Below are positions 53,788 through 60,471 of a stretch of 64,000 nucleotides of DNA, piece by piece (position 1 is the stretch's first letter; each line of letters begins with the position of its first letter). This stretch comes from Paenibacillus tyrphae (GTDB lineage Bacteria; Bacillota; Bacilli; Paenibacillales; NBRC-103111). The stretch covers positions 186,001 to 250,000 of the forward strand of contig NZ_JNVM01000005.1 of the NCBI RefSeq assembly GCF_000722545.1, given 5' to 3'. The position numbers and the translations under genes are program-made. The notes under the pieces are model-generated. The model was given only the letters and a program-made list of their open reading frames with translations, searched no databases and had not been told where the DNA came from.

Positions 53788-54909
53788 ATGATGATGCTGG
53801 GTAAAAAAATAGCTGCAGGCGCAATCATGTTATTTGCCTTAACTTCGGCCGTTGCTTTCGCCGATGACACGGCCTTGAAGGCGGGAGATGCGAAAGTCCG
53901 GGACGAGGCCCAAAAATTCGTTGTCGATTTTGTCGGGCAAGCCTACAAGCCTTACTACACGCTGAATACCATCGACAGCGACATCTCCGAGTATTCGGTG
54001 AAAGACAATGTGCTGACGGCAAGGGTCAATATTTCTTTAAGCAAAACGTTAAAAGCCAAGTCGGTCGACGAAATTCCCTACGTCAAAGGAATGAAGAGTC
54101 AATCCGCCGTATTAAAGCAAACCAACGCGATCAGCGCCATGGAATCCGAACAAGTCATCAGCGACCGGCTTAAAGACCTCAGCGAATATATCGGCACGGC
54201 AACGGAGCAGAACGACTCGTTCCGGCTCACGGCCAAAGTCATCAACGGCAATATCGATAACCAAAGTGCGAAGCTTGAATTTTTGAATTATATGGATTGG
54301 ATTCCGGCGGCCCACTTCGTTCCTGAAAACGAGGAAACGATGATGAAGCATGGACAAATGGATTTGTTGGAAGCGGTTACTACCAATCGCGCTTTCACGG
54401 TGCGAAGCGCAGTCCAGCCCCAAGCGGCTTTTACATACAATCGGATTGCGGCAAGAGATTATGCGAACAAGTACACGTCTACGGTAACTGGCTCGCCTTA
54501 TTACGACACAAGCAAGTGGAATAAAAACTACAAGTTTCATACAGAAAGCGGCGGAGTCGATTGCGCGAATTACGTTTCCCAAGCCATGTATGCCGGCGGG
54601 ATTCCTACGGATAGTACGTGGAAGCCCGAGTCGATTGCCTGGGTAAACACGGGCCGCAATATTAGCAATGGGTTGGAAGATTACATGGTGCGCACCAAGA
54701 AATATTTCTACAAAACCACGAAAGCTACCACGCCGGCCGGCGGTTTTATCAGCGCATTGGATTACTCTCATGTGATGTTTGTCGTGGCTAACGATACCGT
54801 AACGATGCAGTACAGCGCCCACACGAACGACAAATTGAAAGCTTCCTTCGCCAATTTCAGCGACAGCAAGTTTGAGTTCTTCTACATTAATTCGGCTTAC
54901 TTAAATTAG
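53788..54909 (+). CDS. secreted amidase_6-domain protein
   Basis: A 373-residue protein with a signal peptide (IAAGAIMLFALTSAVAFA). The C-terminal part (about 215-370) is an amidase_6 (CHAP-like) domain with the active Cys in GGVDCANYVSQAMYAGG and the His in ALDYSHVMFVV. The N-terminal part (about 25-200) is an unassigned domain. It is probably a peptidoglycan or peptide hydrolase outside the cell. Three in-frame ATGs begin at 53788; the second has the best spacing to GGAGG. The 284 bases before it contain no gene I can support. Confidence 0.83.
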   Translation: MMMLGKKIAAGAIMLFALTSAVAFADDTALKAGDAKVRDEAQKFVVDFVGQAYKPYYTLNTIDSDISEYSVKDNVLTARVNISLSKTLKAKSVDEIPYVKGMKSQSAVLKQTNAISAMESEQVISDRLKDLSEYIGTATEQNDSFRLTAKVINGNIDNQSAKLEFLNYMDWIPAAHFVPENEETMMKHGQMDLLEAVTTNRAFTVRSAVQPQAAFTYNRIAARDYANKYTSTVTGSPYYDTSKWNKNYKFHTESGGVDCANYVSQAMYAGGIPTDSTWKPESIAWVNTGRNISNGLEDYMVRTKKYFYKTTKATTPAGGFISALDYSHVMFVVANDTVTMQYSAHTNDKLKASFANFSDSKFEFFYINSAYLN

Positions 54910-55018
54910 TGGCTAGGGGATGTGCAAAGTTTATAGCTTCGGTATAAGCAGGATGGAGCGAGGATTTTTGTAAAGTTGTTGGTAGAGTAACAATCTTTCA
55001 TCGAAATAAACAATTTAA

Positions 55019-55074
55019 AGCACTGCGAAACGAAGGGGTAGCTCCCTTGGGATTCGCAGTGCTTTCGGTTTTTT
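55019..55074 (+). terminator. bidirectional intrinsic terminator
   Basis: AGCACTGCGAA pairs with TTCGCAGTGCT, with a short inner stem (AAGGG/CCCTT), then TTTCGGTTTTTT. The other side is AATTTAAAG. It ends the amidase_6 gene and would also end minus-strand transcripts of the XRE gene that read past the orphan CRISPR repeat. Confidence 0.88.
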
Positions 55075-55133
55075 ATCGATGCATGTTTTGTGGGGTAGTA
55101 GGGGAAGGGATGAGTCAGTTGCCACACTTTGGA

Positions 55134-55163
55134 GTTTCAATTCCTCATAGGTAGGTTCAAAAC
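55134..55163 (-). repeat. orphan CRISPR repeat
   Basis: A 30-base sequence that matches the array repeat at 28 of 30 positions (differences at plus-strand bases 8 and 21). In crRNA orientation it begins GTTTTGAACC and ends GAATTGAAAC. It is 0.9 kb from the array and lies in the 3' untranslated region of the minus-strand XRE gene in sense orientation, ahead of a terminator. It can be processed by Cas6 in principle. Confidence 0.85.
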
Positions 55164-55238
55164 CCGTAAAATAGCGTTACTGAGCCATTTCAAAATATCC
55201 AAAAAGTTCTGAGCCTAAAAGCGAGCGTGATAAGAAAG

Positions 55239-55466
55239 TCAGTCAATTGGCGGGTTCTCGGAATCATCATTTCGGTATTCTAACAGATCGCTAACATTAA
55301 CGCCTAAATAAGAACAGAGCTTATCTAAAAGCTCTCGTGGATAACGTTCCGTTTGATCGTTATACAGAGCGCGTACACTATCGAAACGATAATCAATATC
55401 TTTCGCTAACTGGCGAATAGAGATTCCTCTCTTGTCAAGAATTAGTTTGAGCTTTGAATGAATCAA
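55239..55466 (-). CDS. small XRE-family (Cro/C1-type) regulator
   Basis: A 75-residue protein that is essentially one HTH_3 domain (LILDKRGISIRQLAKDIDYR, then FDSVRALYNDQTERYPRELL and YLGVNVSDLLEY). I used the TTG at 55466, six bases after GAGGTGAG. A near-consensus promoter (TTGACA-18-TACAAT) lies upstream and a symmetrical operator overlaps it. A small gene is divergent. Its 3' untranslated region contains an orphan CRISPR repeat. It likely represses itself and its divergent neighbour. Confidence 0.85.
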   Translation of the reverse strand: MIHSKLKLILDKRGISIRQLAKDIDYRFDSVRALYNDQTERYPRELLDKLCSYLGVNVSDLLEYRNDDSENPPID

Positions 55467-55487
55467 TGTAAACTCACCTCTGTTCAA

Positions 55488-55565
55488 ATTGTAGGAGTAC
55501 CTGCGTACACATGTCAATCGAAGAAATAGCACAAGATTGACACTTTTAGTGGGTCGGAATATAAT
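55488..55565. promoter_or_regulatory. divergent promoters and shared operator of the XRE module
   Basis: Minus strand: TTGACA (55512-55517), 18 bases, TACAAT (55488-55493). Plus strand: TTGACA (55537-55542), 17 bases, TATAAT (55560-55565), a perfect consensus. TGTCAATC (55512-55519) and GATTGACA (55535-55542) are an inverted repeat that contains both -35 boxes, so one regulator could block both directions. Confidence 0.8.
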
Positions 55566-55568
55566 AGA

Positions 55569-55600
55569 CTTGATGACACGTTAAAGGTGTCGACATCAAG
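55569..55600 (+). promoter_or_regulatory. hairpin at the start of the plus transcript
   Basis: CTTGATG and CATCAAG, with ACAC/GTGT inside, form a stem beginning about 4 bases after the plus -10 box. It would be the 5' end of the transcript for the 58-aa gene, or a second operator. From here to 55801 I see no gene. Confidence 0.5.
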
Positions 55601-55801
55601 GGTGGTGATATAATTTGTAGTTCGCCAGGGCCGCTGAGAAAAAAATGGGTTGGCTTTTTCATTCATTTTTTAATTGTATTGTTAAGTTTTTGATCTCTTA
55701 ACGCTTAGTATGAACCTCGATTTAAAAAATACGGTAGTTATTGCTTAATAACTTTTAACATCAAACGGTCAATATTTGGAGACCTAAAACATGGAGGAGA
55801 T

Positions 55802-55978
55802 ATGTTTCAAGAATTAAAAAAACTCATTATAGACCTAAGTTATATTCAAATTATTTGGGATGCTGAGGCTAAAAAGAAACAGGATGAAGCCGAAAAAATG
55901 TATGCTAATGGAGTAAGCGACGGCTTTAAACATGCCGCAGTTGCTCTAGACTCAATTATCCGAAAATACTCAACTTAA
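55802..55978 (+). CDS. 58-residue hypothetical protein
   Basis: A short gene (ATG at 55802, TAA at 55976) with GGAGGAG six bases before the start. The product is a helical, charged peptide: MFQELKKLIIDLSYIQ, then an AEAKKKQDEAEKMYANG helix and FKHAAVALDSIIRKYST. Similar small helical proteins are common beside XRE regulators in phage-derived DNA. It is transcribed from a perfect promoter 240 bp upstream. No function is known to me. Confidence 0.6.
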   Translation: MFQELKKLIIDLSYIQIIWDAEAKKKQDEAEKMYANGVSDGFKHAAVALDSIIRKYST

Positions 55979-56048
55979 TATCCATATTGACCCATGAGCG
56001 ATAGCCTTGGGTCTCTTGTCTTTACAAGCCGCAACAGCGTTTAAGAAT

Positions 56049-56614
56049 GTTTCAAATCCCTATACGGGGACATTCGAAACAGAAATTAAGCGCTATCCAT
56101 TTTTGCATTACAAATCCTCATAGGTACGTTCAAAACAACGCCTCCGCCGCCGGCTGGAGATGGCTTGCTGACACGTTTCAAATCCTCATAGGTACGTTCA
56201 AAACCGTACCACCCTCTACGTTATGCCCGAGGAAAAGCTTGTGGTTTCAAATCCTCATAGGTACGTTCAAAACGTTACGTCGGATCGGCTTTGGAAGCAG
56301 ATCCAAACCAAGTTTCAAATCCTCATAGGTACGTTCAAAACGAAATGACCCTCGCCTACTTCAACAACACGAAAACAAAAAGTTCCAAATCCTTATAGGT
56401 ACGTTCAAAACTCATAGACAATGGGTGACCAAACGGATCAACCTGAGCCTGTTCCAAATCCTCATAGGTACGTTCAAAACGTTCCAATCCGGTTTACGTT
56501 CCTCCCGTCGAATCTCGTTCCAAATCCTCATAGGTACGTTCAAAACGGAAAATGATAGGTATTACTGCGGCCATCAGGTTCAAAGTTCCAAATCCTCATA
56601 GGTACGTTCAAAAC
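56049..56614 (-). CRISPR. type I-B CRISPR array, 8 repeats, transcribed on the minus strand
   Basis: 30-base repeats at 56107-56136, 56175-56204, 56244-56273, 56312-56341, 56382-56411, 56451-56480, 56517-56546 and 56585-56614, with 36-40 base spacers. In crRNA orientation (minus strand) repeats begin GTTTTGAACG and end TTTGAAAC or TTTGGAAC, the usual I-B 5' handle. A more degenerate repeat (56049-56080, ending CATTCGAAAC on plus) marks the far end. Decay at the low-coordinate end puts the leader at 56615 and above. The four leader-side repeats carry the GGAAC variant; the next three carry GAAAC. Confidence 0.97.
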
Positions 56615-57149
56615 CCATAAAAACCCTGCCACTACGCCATTCCTGCATATCCCAAAATTTCGTTTTTACAATTGCTAACGCACAATCCTTTTCGCCACGC
56701 GGCTATCCTTGTCGTCGATCCCCCGGCTTTTTTGCAGCATTGGGGGTCGACGACAAAATGAACATAGCTAAATTATAATGATTTGCCTTCTTTTTTCCAA
56801 GCTATAAAAATTATTTACCTGTAGCATATTGTAGCTTGAATGGACTTAAAAGCAAATAAATAACACAATCCTTTGTTGAGTGTCAAATTAGCGAACCCCG
56901 ATCATGTCTGAAATTAGAAGCGAAACAAACTACGTGGAGTTTTTTAGCATTAAATGGAGTGAGCCATAATAAACGGCTTTTTACCTTGGTTTTGACCGAG
57001 TTTTTTCTATGATAGTTGCCAGTATAATCAATCATGATATGTCCAATTAGGAGAGACATGGGTCTCAAGAACAATATCCACTACAGGGGCGGCATGTTTT
57101 GAAAAACGGATTGAAGCTAGGCTCCTGGTCCGTAAAAACCAAGGGAGGC
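56615..57149 (-). promoter_or_regulatory. CRISPR leader and non-coding stretch
   Basis: AT-rich DNA on the leader side of the array. TTGTCGTCGA-T-CCCCC (56709-56724) and GGGGG-TCGACGACAA (56742-56756) form a 15-bp hairpin with one bulge, about 95-140 bases from the first repeat. Short open frames here (for example 56883-57074) have no ribosome binding site or family resemblance. I see no gene up to the small toxin gene. Confidence 0.6.
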
Positions 57150-57251
57150 CTACTTCTTTTTTAAGTAGGCAAGTAAAGCGAGGATGAACATGCCGAACAT
57201 GAACATCAACATCAACATCAACATCAACGTTAAAATATCTTTTATTTCCAT
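57150..57251 (-). CDS. 33-residue membrane toxin peptide (candidate CreT)
   Basis: The product starts MEIKDILTLM, continues with alternating Leu-Met and Phe-Met residues, then GMFILALLAYLKKK. One hydrophobic helix and a basic tail match small holin-like type I toxins (TxpA/BsrG/Hol_Tox style). GGAGG lies seven bases before the ATG but is paired with CTCCT just upstream. Codons 9-16 are four TTGATG units in tandem. The 3' end forms the hairpin GCCTACTT/AAGTAGGC. The gene lies between array and cas operon, divergent from a small RNA with CRISPR-repeat-like parts. Confidence 0.75.
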   Translation of the reverse strand: MEIKDILTLMLMLMLMFMFGMFILALLAYLKKK

Positions 57252-57259
57252 GAAACCAC

Positions 57260-57272
57260 CTCCTCTTAGGAG
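57260..57272 (-). promoter_or_regulatory. hairpin that sequesters the toxin ribosome binding site
   Basis: On the minus strand CTCCT-AAG-AGGAG, immediately followed by GTGG. The second arm is the toxin ribosome binding site. Sequestration of this kind is usual in type I toxin mRNAs. Confidence 0.65.
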
Positions 57273-57290
57273 AATGCAATCATGCTTTCC

Positions 57291-57319
57291 TTGTAAACAT
57301 TGCATTGTTTGTCTATAAT
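57291..57319 (+). promoter_or_regulatory. promoter of the repeat-bearing small RNA (candidate creA)
   Basis: TTGTAA (57291-57296), 17 bases, TATAAT (57314-57319). The start of transcription is expected near 57326, 23 bases before the matching repeat part. On the other strand TATTAT (57320-57315) could be the -10 box of the toxin gene, so the promoters overlap. Confidence 0.8.
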
Positions 57320-57325
57320 ACTTTG

Positions 57326-57452
57326 TTAAAAGTGATGAATAACTGAGTTACCTGTGCAGGAGTTGAAACTTATTTTTTCTTTTTGACAGCTATGCATCTA
57401 CCTATAAGGAAAATTGGCGCTTGGAACTGATGTTCTATGTGCCTCTTTTTTT
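57326..57452 (+). ncRNA. small RNA with two CRISPR-repeat-like segments (candidate creA)
   Basis: Segment 1 (57349-57369) reads TACCTGTG, an extra C, then AGGAGTTGAAAC; it matches the last 20 bases of the crRNA-sense repeat (TACCTATGAGGATTTGAAAC) at 18 positions plus one insertion. A 19-base spacer (57370-57388, T-rich) follows. Segment 2 has TACCTATAAGGA (57399-57410), 11 of 12 with the repeat. An intrinsic terminator (GGCGC/GTGCC and GGAAC/GTTCT stem, then TCTTTTTTT) ends it. Promoter, repeat, spacer, repeat and terminator form a minimal CRISPR-like unit. Confidence 0.8.
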
Positions 57453-57462
57453 GAATTTTATG

Positions 57463-57490
57463 TTGGTAATTTCACTTTATGTTATATAAT
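57463..57490 (+). promoter_or_regulatory. promoter of the cas operon
   Basis: TTGGTA (57463-57468), 16 bases, TATAAT (57485-57490), 48 bp before the proposed cas6 start. Confidence 0.65.
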
Positions 57491-57538
57491 GGAACTATAT
57501 CAAACAGAAATAATAATAAAGAAAACAGGTGATTCCCT

Positions 57539-58294
57539 CTGCGAGTCAAAATAACGCTCCAATTCCCCGGCCAACTGATCGTGCCTGTACATCATTTCGA
57601 GCTGCTGCACGGATTAATCTATGCAAGTATTCGCAACGAGCAATATCGCGAACACCTTCACAATGAGGGCTACAAATACGAGAACCGTAATTTCAAAGGC
57701 TTCTGCTTTTCCAGGCTGCAAGGGAAGCACACCGCATCCGAAGGCAAACTCGCATTCAGCTCCCCGGTCTCCTTCTTGTTCTCCACCTGCGACGAACAGT
57801 TGATGAAAGAACTCGTCTCCTCGCTATTCACCAAAGATTACGTAATGATCGGACATCAGCGGACAACCGTCCTTTCTGTCGAGCAGATCGAGGAAAAGAT
57901 CAGCGAGTGCATGAGGATACGTTTTCTCACTCCTGTTACGATGTACAGCACGTTCATGCATAATGAGAAACGTAAAACCTACTTCTACGCCCCCACCGAA
58001 GATGATTTCAGCGAACTGATTGCTGCCAACGCCCGCAAGAAATATGAAGCCATCTTCGGCAAAGATCCGCTTGACCGCACACTCACCCTTACTCCTCTTG
58101 ATAAGCGGCATCCCAAACAAGTCATTTTTACTTTCAAAAAAACAATCATCAAAGGTTGGCTAGGCGAATTTATTCTGCAAGGAGATCCGGAGCTTCTAAA
58201 GCTTGTTTACGATGTGGGTCTTGGGGCAAAATCCTCCAACGGGGCAGGCTTATTCACCGTGGTAAGTCATTTGGAGACAAAGGTGAAGATGTGA
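57539..58294 (+). CDS. cas6: CRISPR-associated endoribonuclease Cas6
   Basis: A 251-residue RAMP protein if read from the CTG at 57539, giving (M)RVKITLQFPGQLIVPVHH, the normal first strand of Cas6. AGGTGA lies six bases before this CTG and a stop codon lies at 57530-57532, so no ATG/GTG/TTG start includes this strand. A GTG at 57581 would remove 14 residues of it. The C-terminal glycine-rich loop GLGAKSSNGAGLFTVV is typical. Cas6 cuts repeats to make crRNAs and, if the small RNA upstream is a CreA, would process that too. Confidence 0.92.
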   Translation: MRVKITLQFPGQLIVPVHHFELLHGLIYASIRNEQYREHLHNEGYKYENRNFKGFCFSRLQGKHTASEGKLAFSSPVSFLFSTCDEQLMKELVSSLFTKDYVMIGHQRTTVLSVEQIEEKISECMRIRFLTPVTMYSTFMHNEKRKTYFYAPTEDDFSELIAANARKKYEAIFGKDPLDRTLTLTPLDKRHPKQVIFTFKKTIIKGWLGEFILQGDPELLKLVYDVGLGAKSSNGAGLFTVVSHLETKVKM

Positions 58295-58401
58295 CAAAAT
58301 TCGGAAAAAACCAGGATAAATGACTGATCCAAATATTCCAATAGTTGGTTTTTATGGTATGATAGTCATGTGGCGCGATAACCAAGAGAGGGGGGCGTCC
58401 A

Positions 58402-60471
58402 ATGATCGATGCTATCGCTTCATTGGGGAAGCTGCAGTACAGCGAAGACCCGCAGCAGTTGATTCGTTCCTTGGTCCGCTTTCGGCGGCCCGACAGCAGC
58501 AAGGGACAAACTCACTATCTGATTCTTGATTTTTCGACAAAATCAAAAAAATGCACCATACAGCTCCCTGAATTCAATACACGACGGGAAGATTTCGACT
58601 ATACGCCGCAGCGGCTTCATTATATCGGGATCGTTCCAGCGGCGGGATTGCAGTACCACACGACGGGACATGATCTTCGGCATCTCTGTTCCCAAGTGCT
58701 GCCTGCTGTGCTGGACAAGCTGCCGGGAAATTCTCCGCTGGGTGAAAGCATCCGGCAAGTGTTGGCGGATTATTTTGTGCTGGATATGGAACTGGACCCG
58801 AAGAACCGCTACCGTTATTTATTGGATCTGGAAGCCGTCGGCATCGTAAATGCCGGATTTACGAACAAAATTCGCAGCGAAGCTGCCGACAAAGAACGGC
58901 CCGGCCTTGTAGCGAAAGAATTGCTGGATTGGGTCAAAAGAGAGAGGCAAATTGCGCCGGAACAGATCGATTTATTCGCATTTAGCATCGATGGTCAACT
59001 GATTGCACGTCATCCCGATTATATTCGCGCCGTGCTTGACGATCAGGTATCGATGTTCGATAAAGCGCAGGAAGGCATATGTTGCGTCACAGGGCAGCAA
59101 GCCGAGGTAAGCGCCGATTTAACGAAGTTCAAATTCAAATATTACATCACAGATAAATTAAATTTCTCCAGTTCCTTGACAGGAAGATTCGAACGCAATT
59201 TTCAATTGAGCCGCACGGGAGTCTGGCAGCTACTGTTAGGCGAACGGTATATTATGAACCGGCTGCGGCTGCGTATCGGTTCCTTCAACGTCTATATGAT
59301 TCCGGAATTTCTCGATTCGGCTGCCTACGACGTCGCAGAAATTCGAGAGACGATTAATGAAGTATACAGCGACGTGCGCGCACTGGCGACTCAGAAGGAA
59401 GCTCGAAAGATCGAAGAAGGCCTGAAAAAAGAACTAGGCGCAATCGAATCTTTGGACGGCATTCGTACCCAAATGCTGATCAATCTTTTATTTTTCGAAG
59501 AAAATAAAAGTGAATTTAAAGTCTATCGTCATGTGAAGGATATCTCTCCGAGCCGGATCACGCTCATGCTAGATAAGGGAGAGGAAGTCCGCGAATATTT
59601 TCAGGGTATTGCTGAACATTTTCGAGCCAACAGACCTTCGCTGGAAAGCTTGTATTATATGATTCCGCTGCAGGTGGACGGCAAGGGCAAGGTCAAAAAT
59701 CCGCAGATGTTAATGCAGCTCTATGATTCGATCTTGATCGGCCGCAAGCTTGACCGACGGGAGCTGATTGAAGCATTTGTCGCCCTACTAGGAAGGGTAT
59801 ACCACGGAACGACAGGCGGCCTTCAGATCGGCAGCAGGCGAGATTTGTCTAACGAATCCGGCAGCGATTTTGCATGGATAGGAATGGGTTGGAAACAAAT
59901 GCATTATATTCGCTGGTTGGAGGAGATCGGGAATTTGAAGCGGGAAGGAGCAGGCGATATGGCGATTGAATTATTGGAAGAATTGGAGACGGAGCAAGCG
60001 TATATTCAAGCTTCCGGCTTTGACGAGGCGAGAGCTGCCATGTTTTTGCTGGGGGGCACGATCAAATTCGTCGCCGACGCGCAGCAGGCGAAGCTTAAAT
60101 CCAAACCAATTATGCAGAAGATCAATTTCAAGGGGATATCCGAGCATCATTTGCAAAGGTTGATGACGGAAGTGTTCGAAAAGGCCGAGTACTACCGTAA
60201 AGTATATGAATACTTTCCCCGAACCCGATTTGACGGTTTTTATTTGGAGTTGATCCGGCTGCTCCATTTATCTCGATTTTCGATAACGGAACAATGGAAA
60301 TTGAACGAGCAGGAAACGGTTCACTACATTATTTCTGGTTATATCTTTCAGGTTGGGATCAGCATGAAACCGCGCGAGTATAACGGCGGACAAACAGTGG
60401 ACGGACAACCGGACGAATATCGGGCGGCCGATGATATCTTAGACGAAGAGGAGCATGACGATGAACAATAG
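58402..60471 (+). CDS. cas8b: type I-B Cascade large subunit Cas8b
   Basis: A 689-residue Csh1/TM1802-type protein, the usual length. Features are a Cys-Cys motif (EGICCVTGQQAEVSADLTKF near residue 225), typical of the zinc-like site, and HYIRWLEEIGNLKREG near 505. It recognises the PAM and starts target unwinding. The start has GAGGGGGGC upstream. The 107-bp gap before it holds a possible extra promoter (TATGAT at about 58356), so cas6 and cas8b may be partly uncoupled. Confidence 0.92.
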   Translation: MIDAIASLGKLQYSEDPQQLIRSLVRFRRPDSSKGQTHYLILDFSTKSKKCTIQLPEFNTRREDFDYTPQRLHYIGIVPAAGLQYHTTGHDLRHLCSQVLPAVLDKLPGNSPLGESIRQVLADYFVLDMELDPKNRYRYLLDLEAVGIVNAGFTNKIRSEAADKERPGLVAKELLDWVKRERQIAPEQIDLFAFSIDGQLIARHPDYIRAVLDDQVSMFDKAQEGICCVTGQQAEVSADLTKFKFKYYITDKLNFSSSLTGRFERNFQLSRTGVWQLLLGERYIMNRLRLRIGSFNVYMIPEFLDSAAYDVAEIRETINEVYSDVRALATQKEARKIEEGLKKELGAIESLDGIRTQMLINLLFFEENKSEFKVYRHVKDISPSRITLMLDKGEEVREYFQGIAEHFRANRPSLESLYYMIPLQVDGKGKVKNPQMLMQLYDSILIGRKLDRRELIEAFVALLGRVYHGTTGGLQIGSRRDLSNESGSDFAWIGMGWKQMHYIRWLEEIGNLKREGAGDMAIELLEELETEQAYIQASGFDEARAAMFLLGGTIKFVADAQQAKLKSKPIMQKINFKGISEHHLQRLMTEVFEKAEYYRKVYEYFPRTRFDGFYLELIRLLHLSRFSITEQWKLNEQETVHYIISGYIFQVGISMKPREYNGGQTVDGQPDEYRAADDILDEEEHDDEQ

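Noticed and set aside
55188..55216. possible second degenerate CRISPR repeat near the orphan repeat
   Set aside because: Only TTTCAAA and GTTC are shared with the repeat; this is not beyond chance in AT-rich DNA.
55239..55978. anti-CRISPR (acr-aca) pair
   Set aside because: The layout is divergent and the 58-aa protein matches no anti-CRISPR I know. The idea stays speculative.
56047..56328. 93-codon open frame across the CRISPR array
   Set aside because: It is made of repeats and spacers and has no ribosome binding site. It is a by-product of the array.
56883..57074. 63-codon minus-strand frame, possible transposase remnant
   Set aside because: The sequence does not match a family I can name and has no ribosome binding site.
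57028..57279. 83-codon minus-strand frame with Val-Asp repeats
   Set aside because: It is a shifted reading of the 33-aa toxin gene. Its apparent repeats come from the TTGATG units and it lacks a ribosome binding site.
57242..57345. target of the small RNA spacer in the toxin promoter
   Set aside because: The best matches are 5-6 bases at the seed, which is expected by chance in about 200 bp on two strands. I keep it only as an idea inside the module finding.
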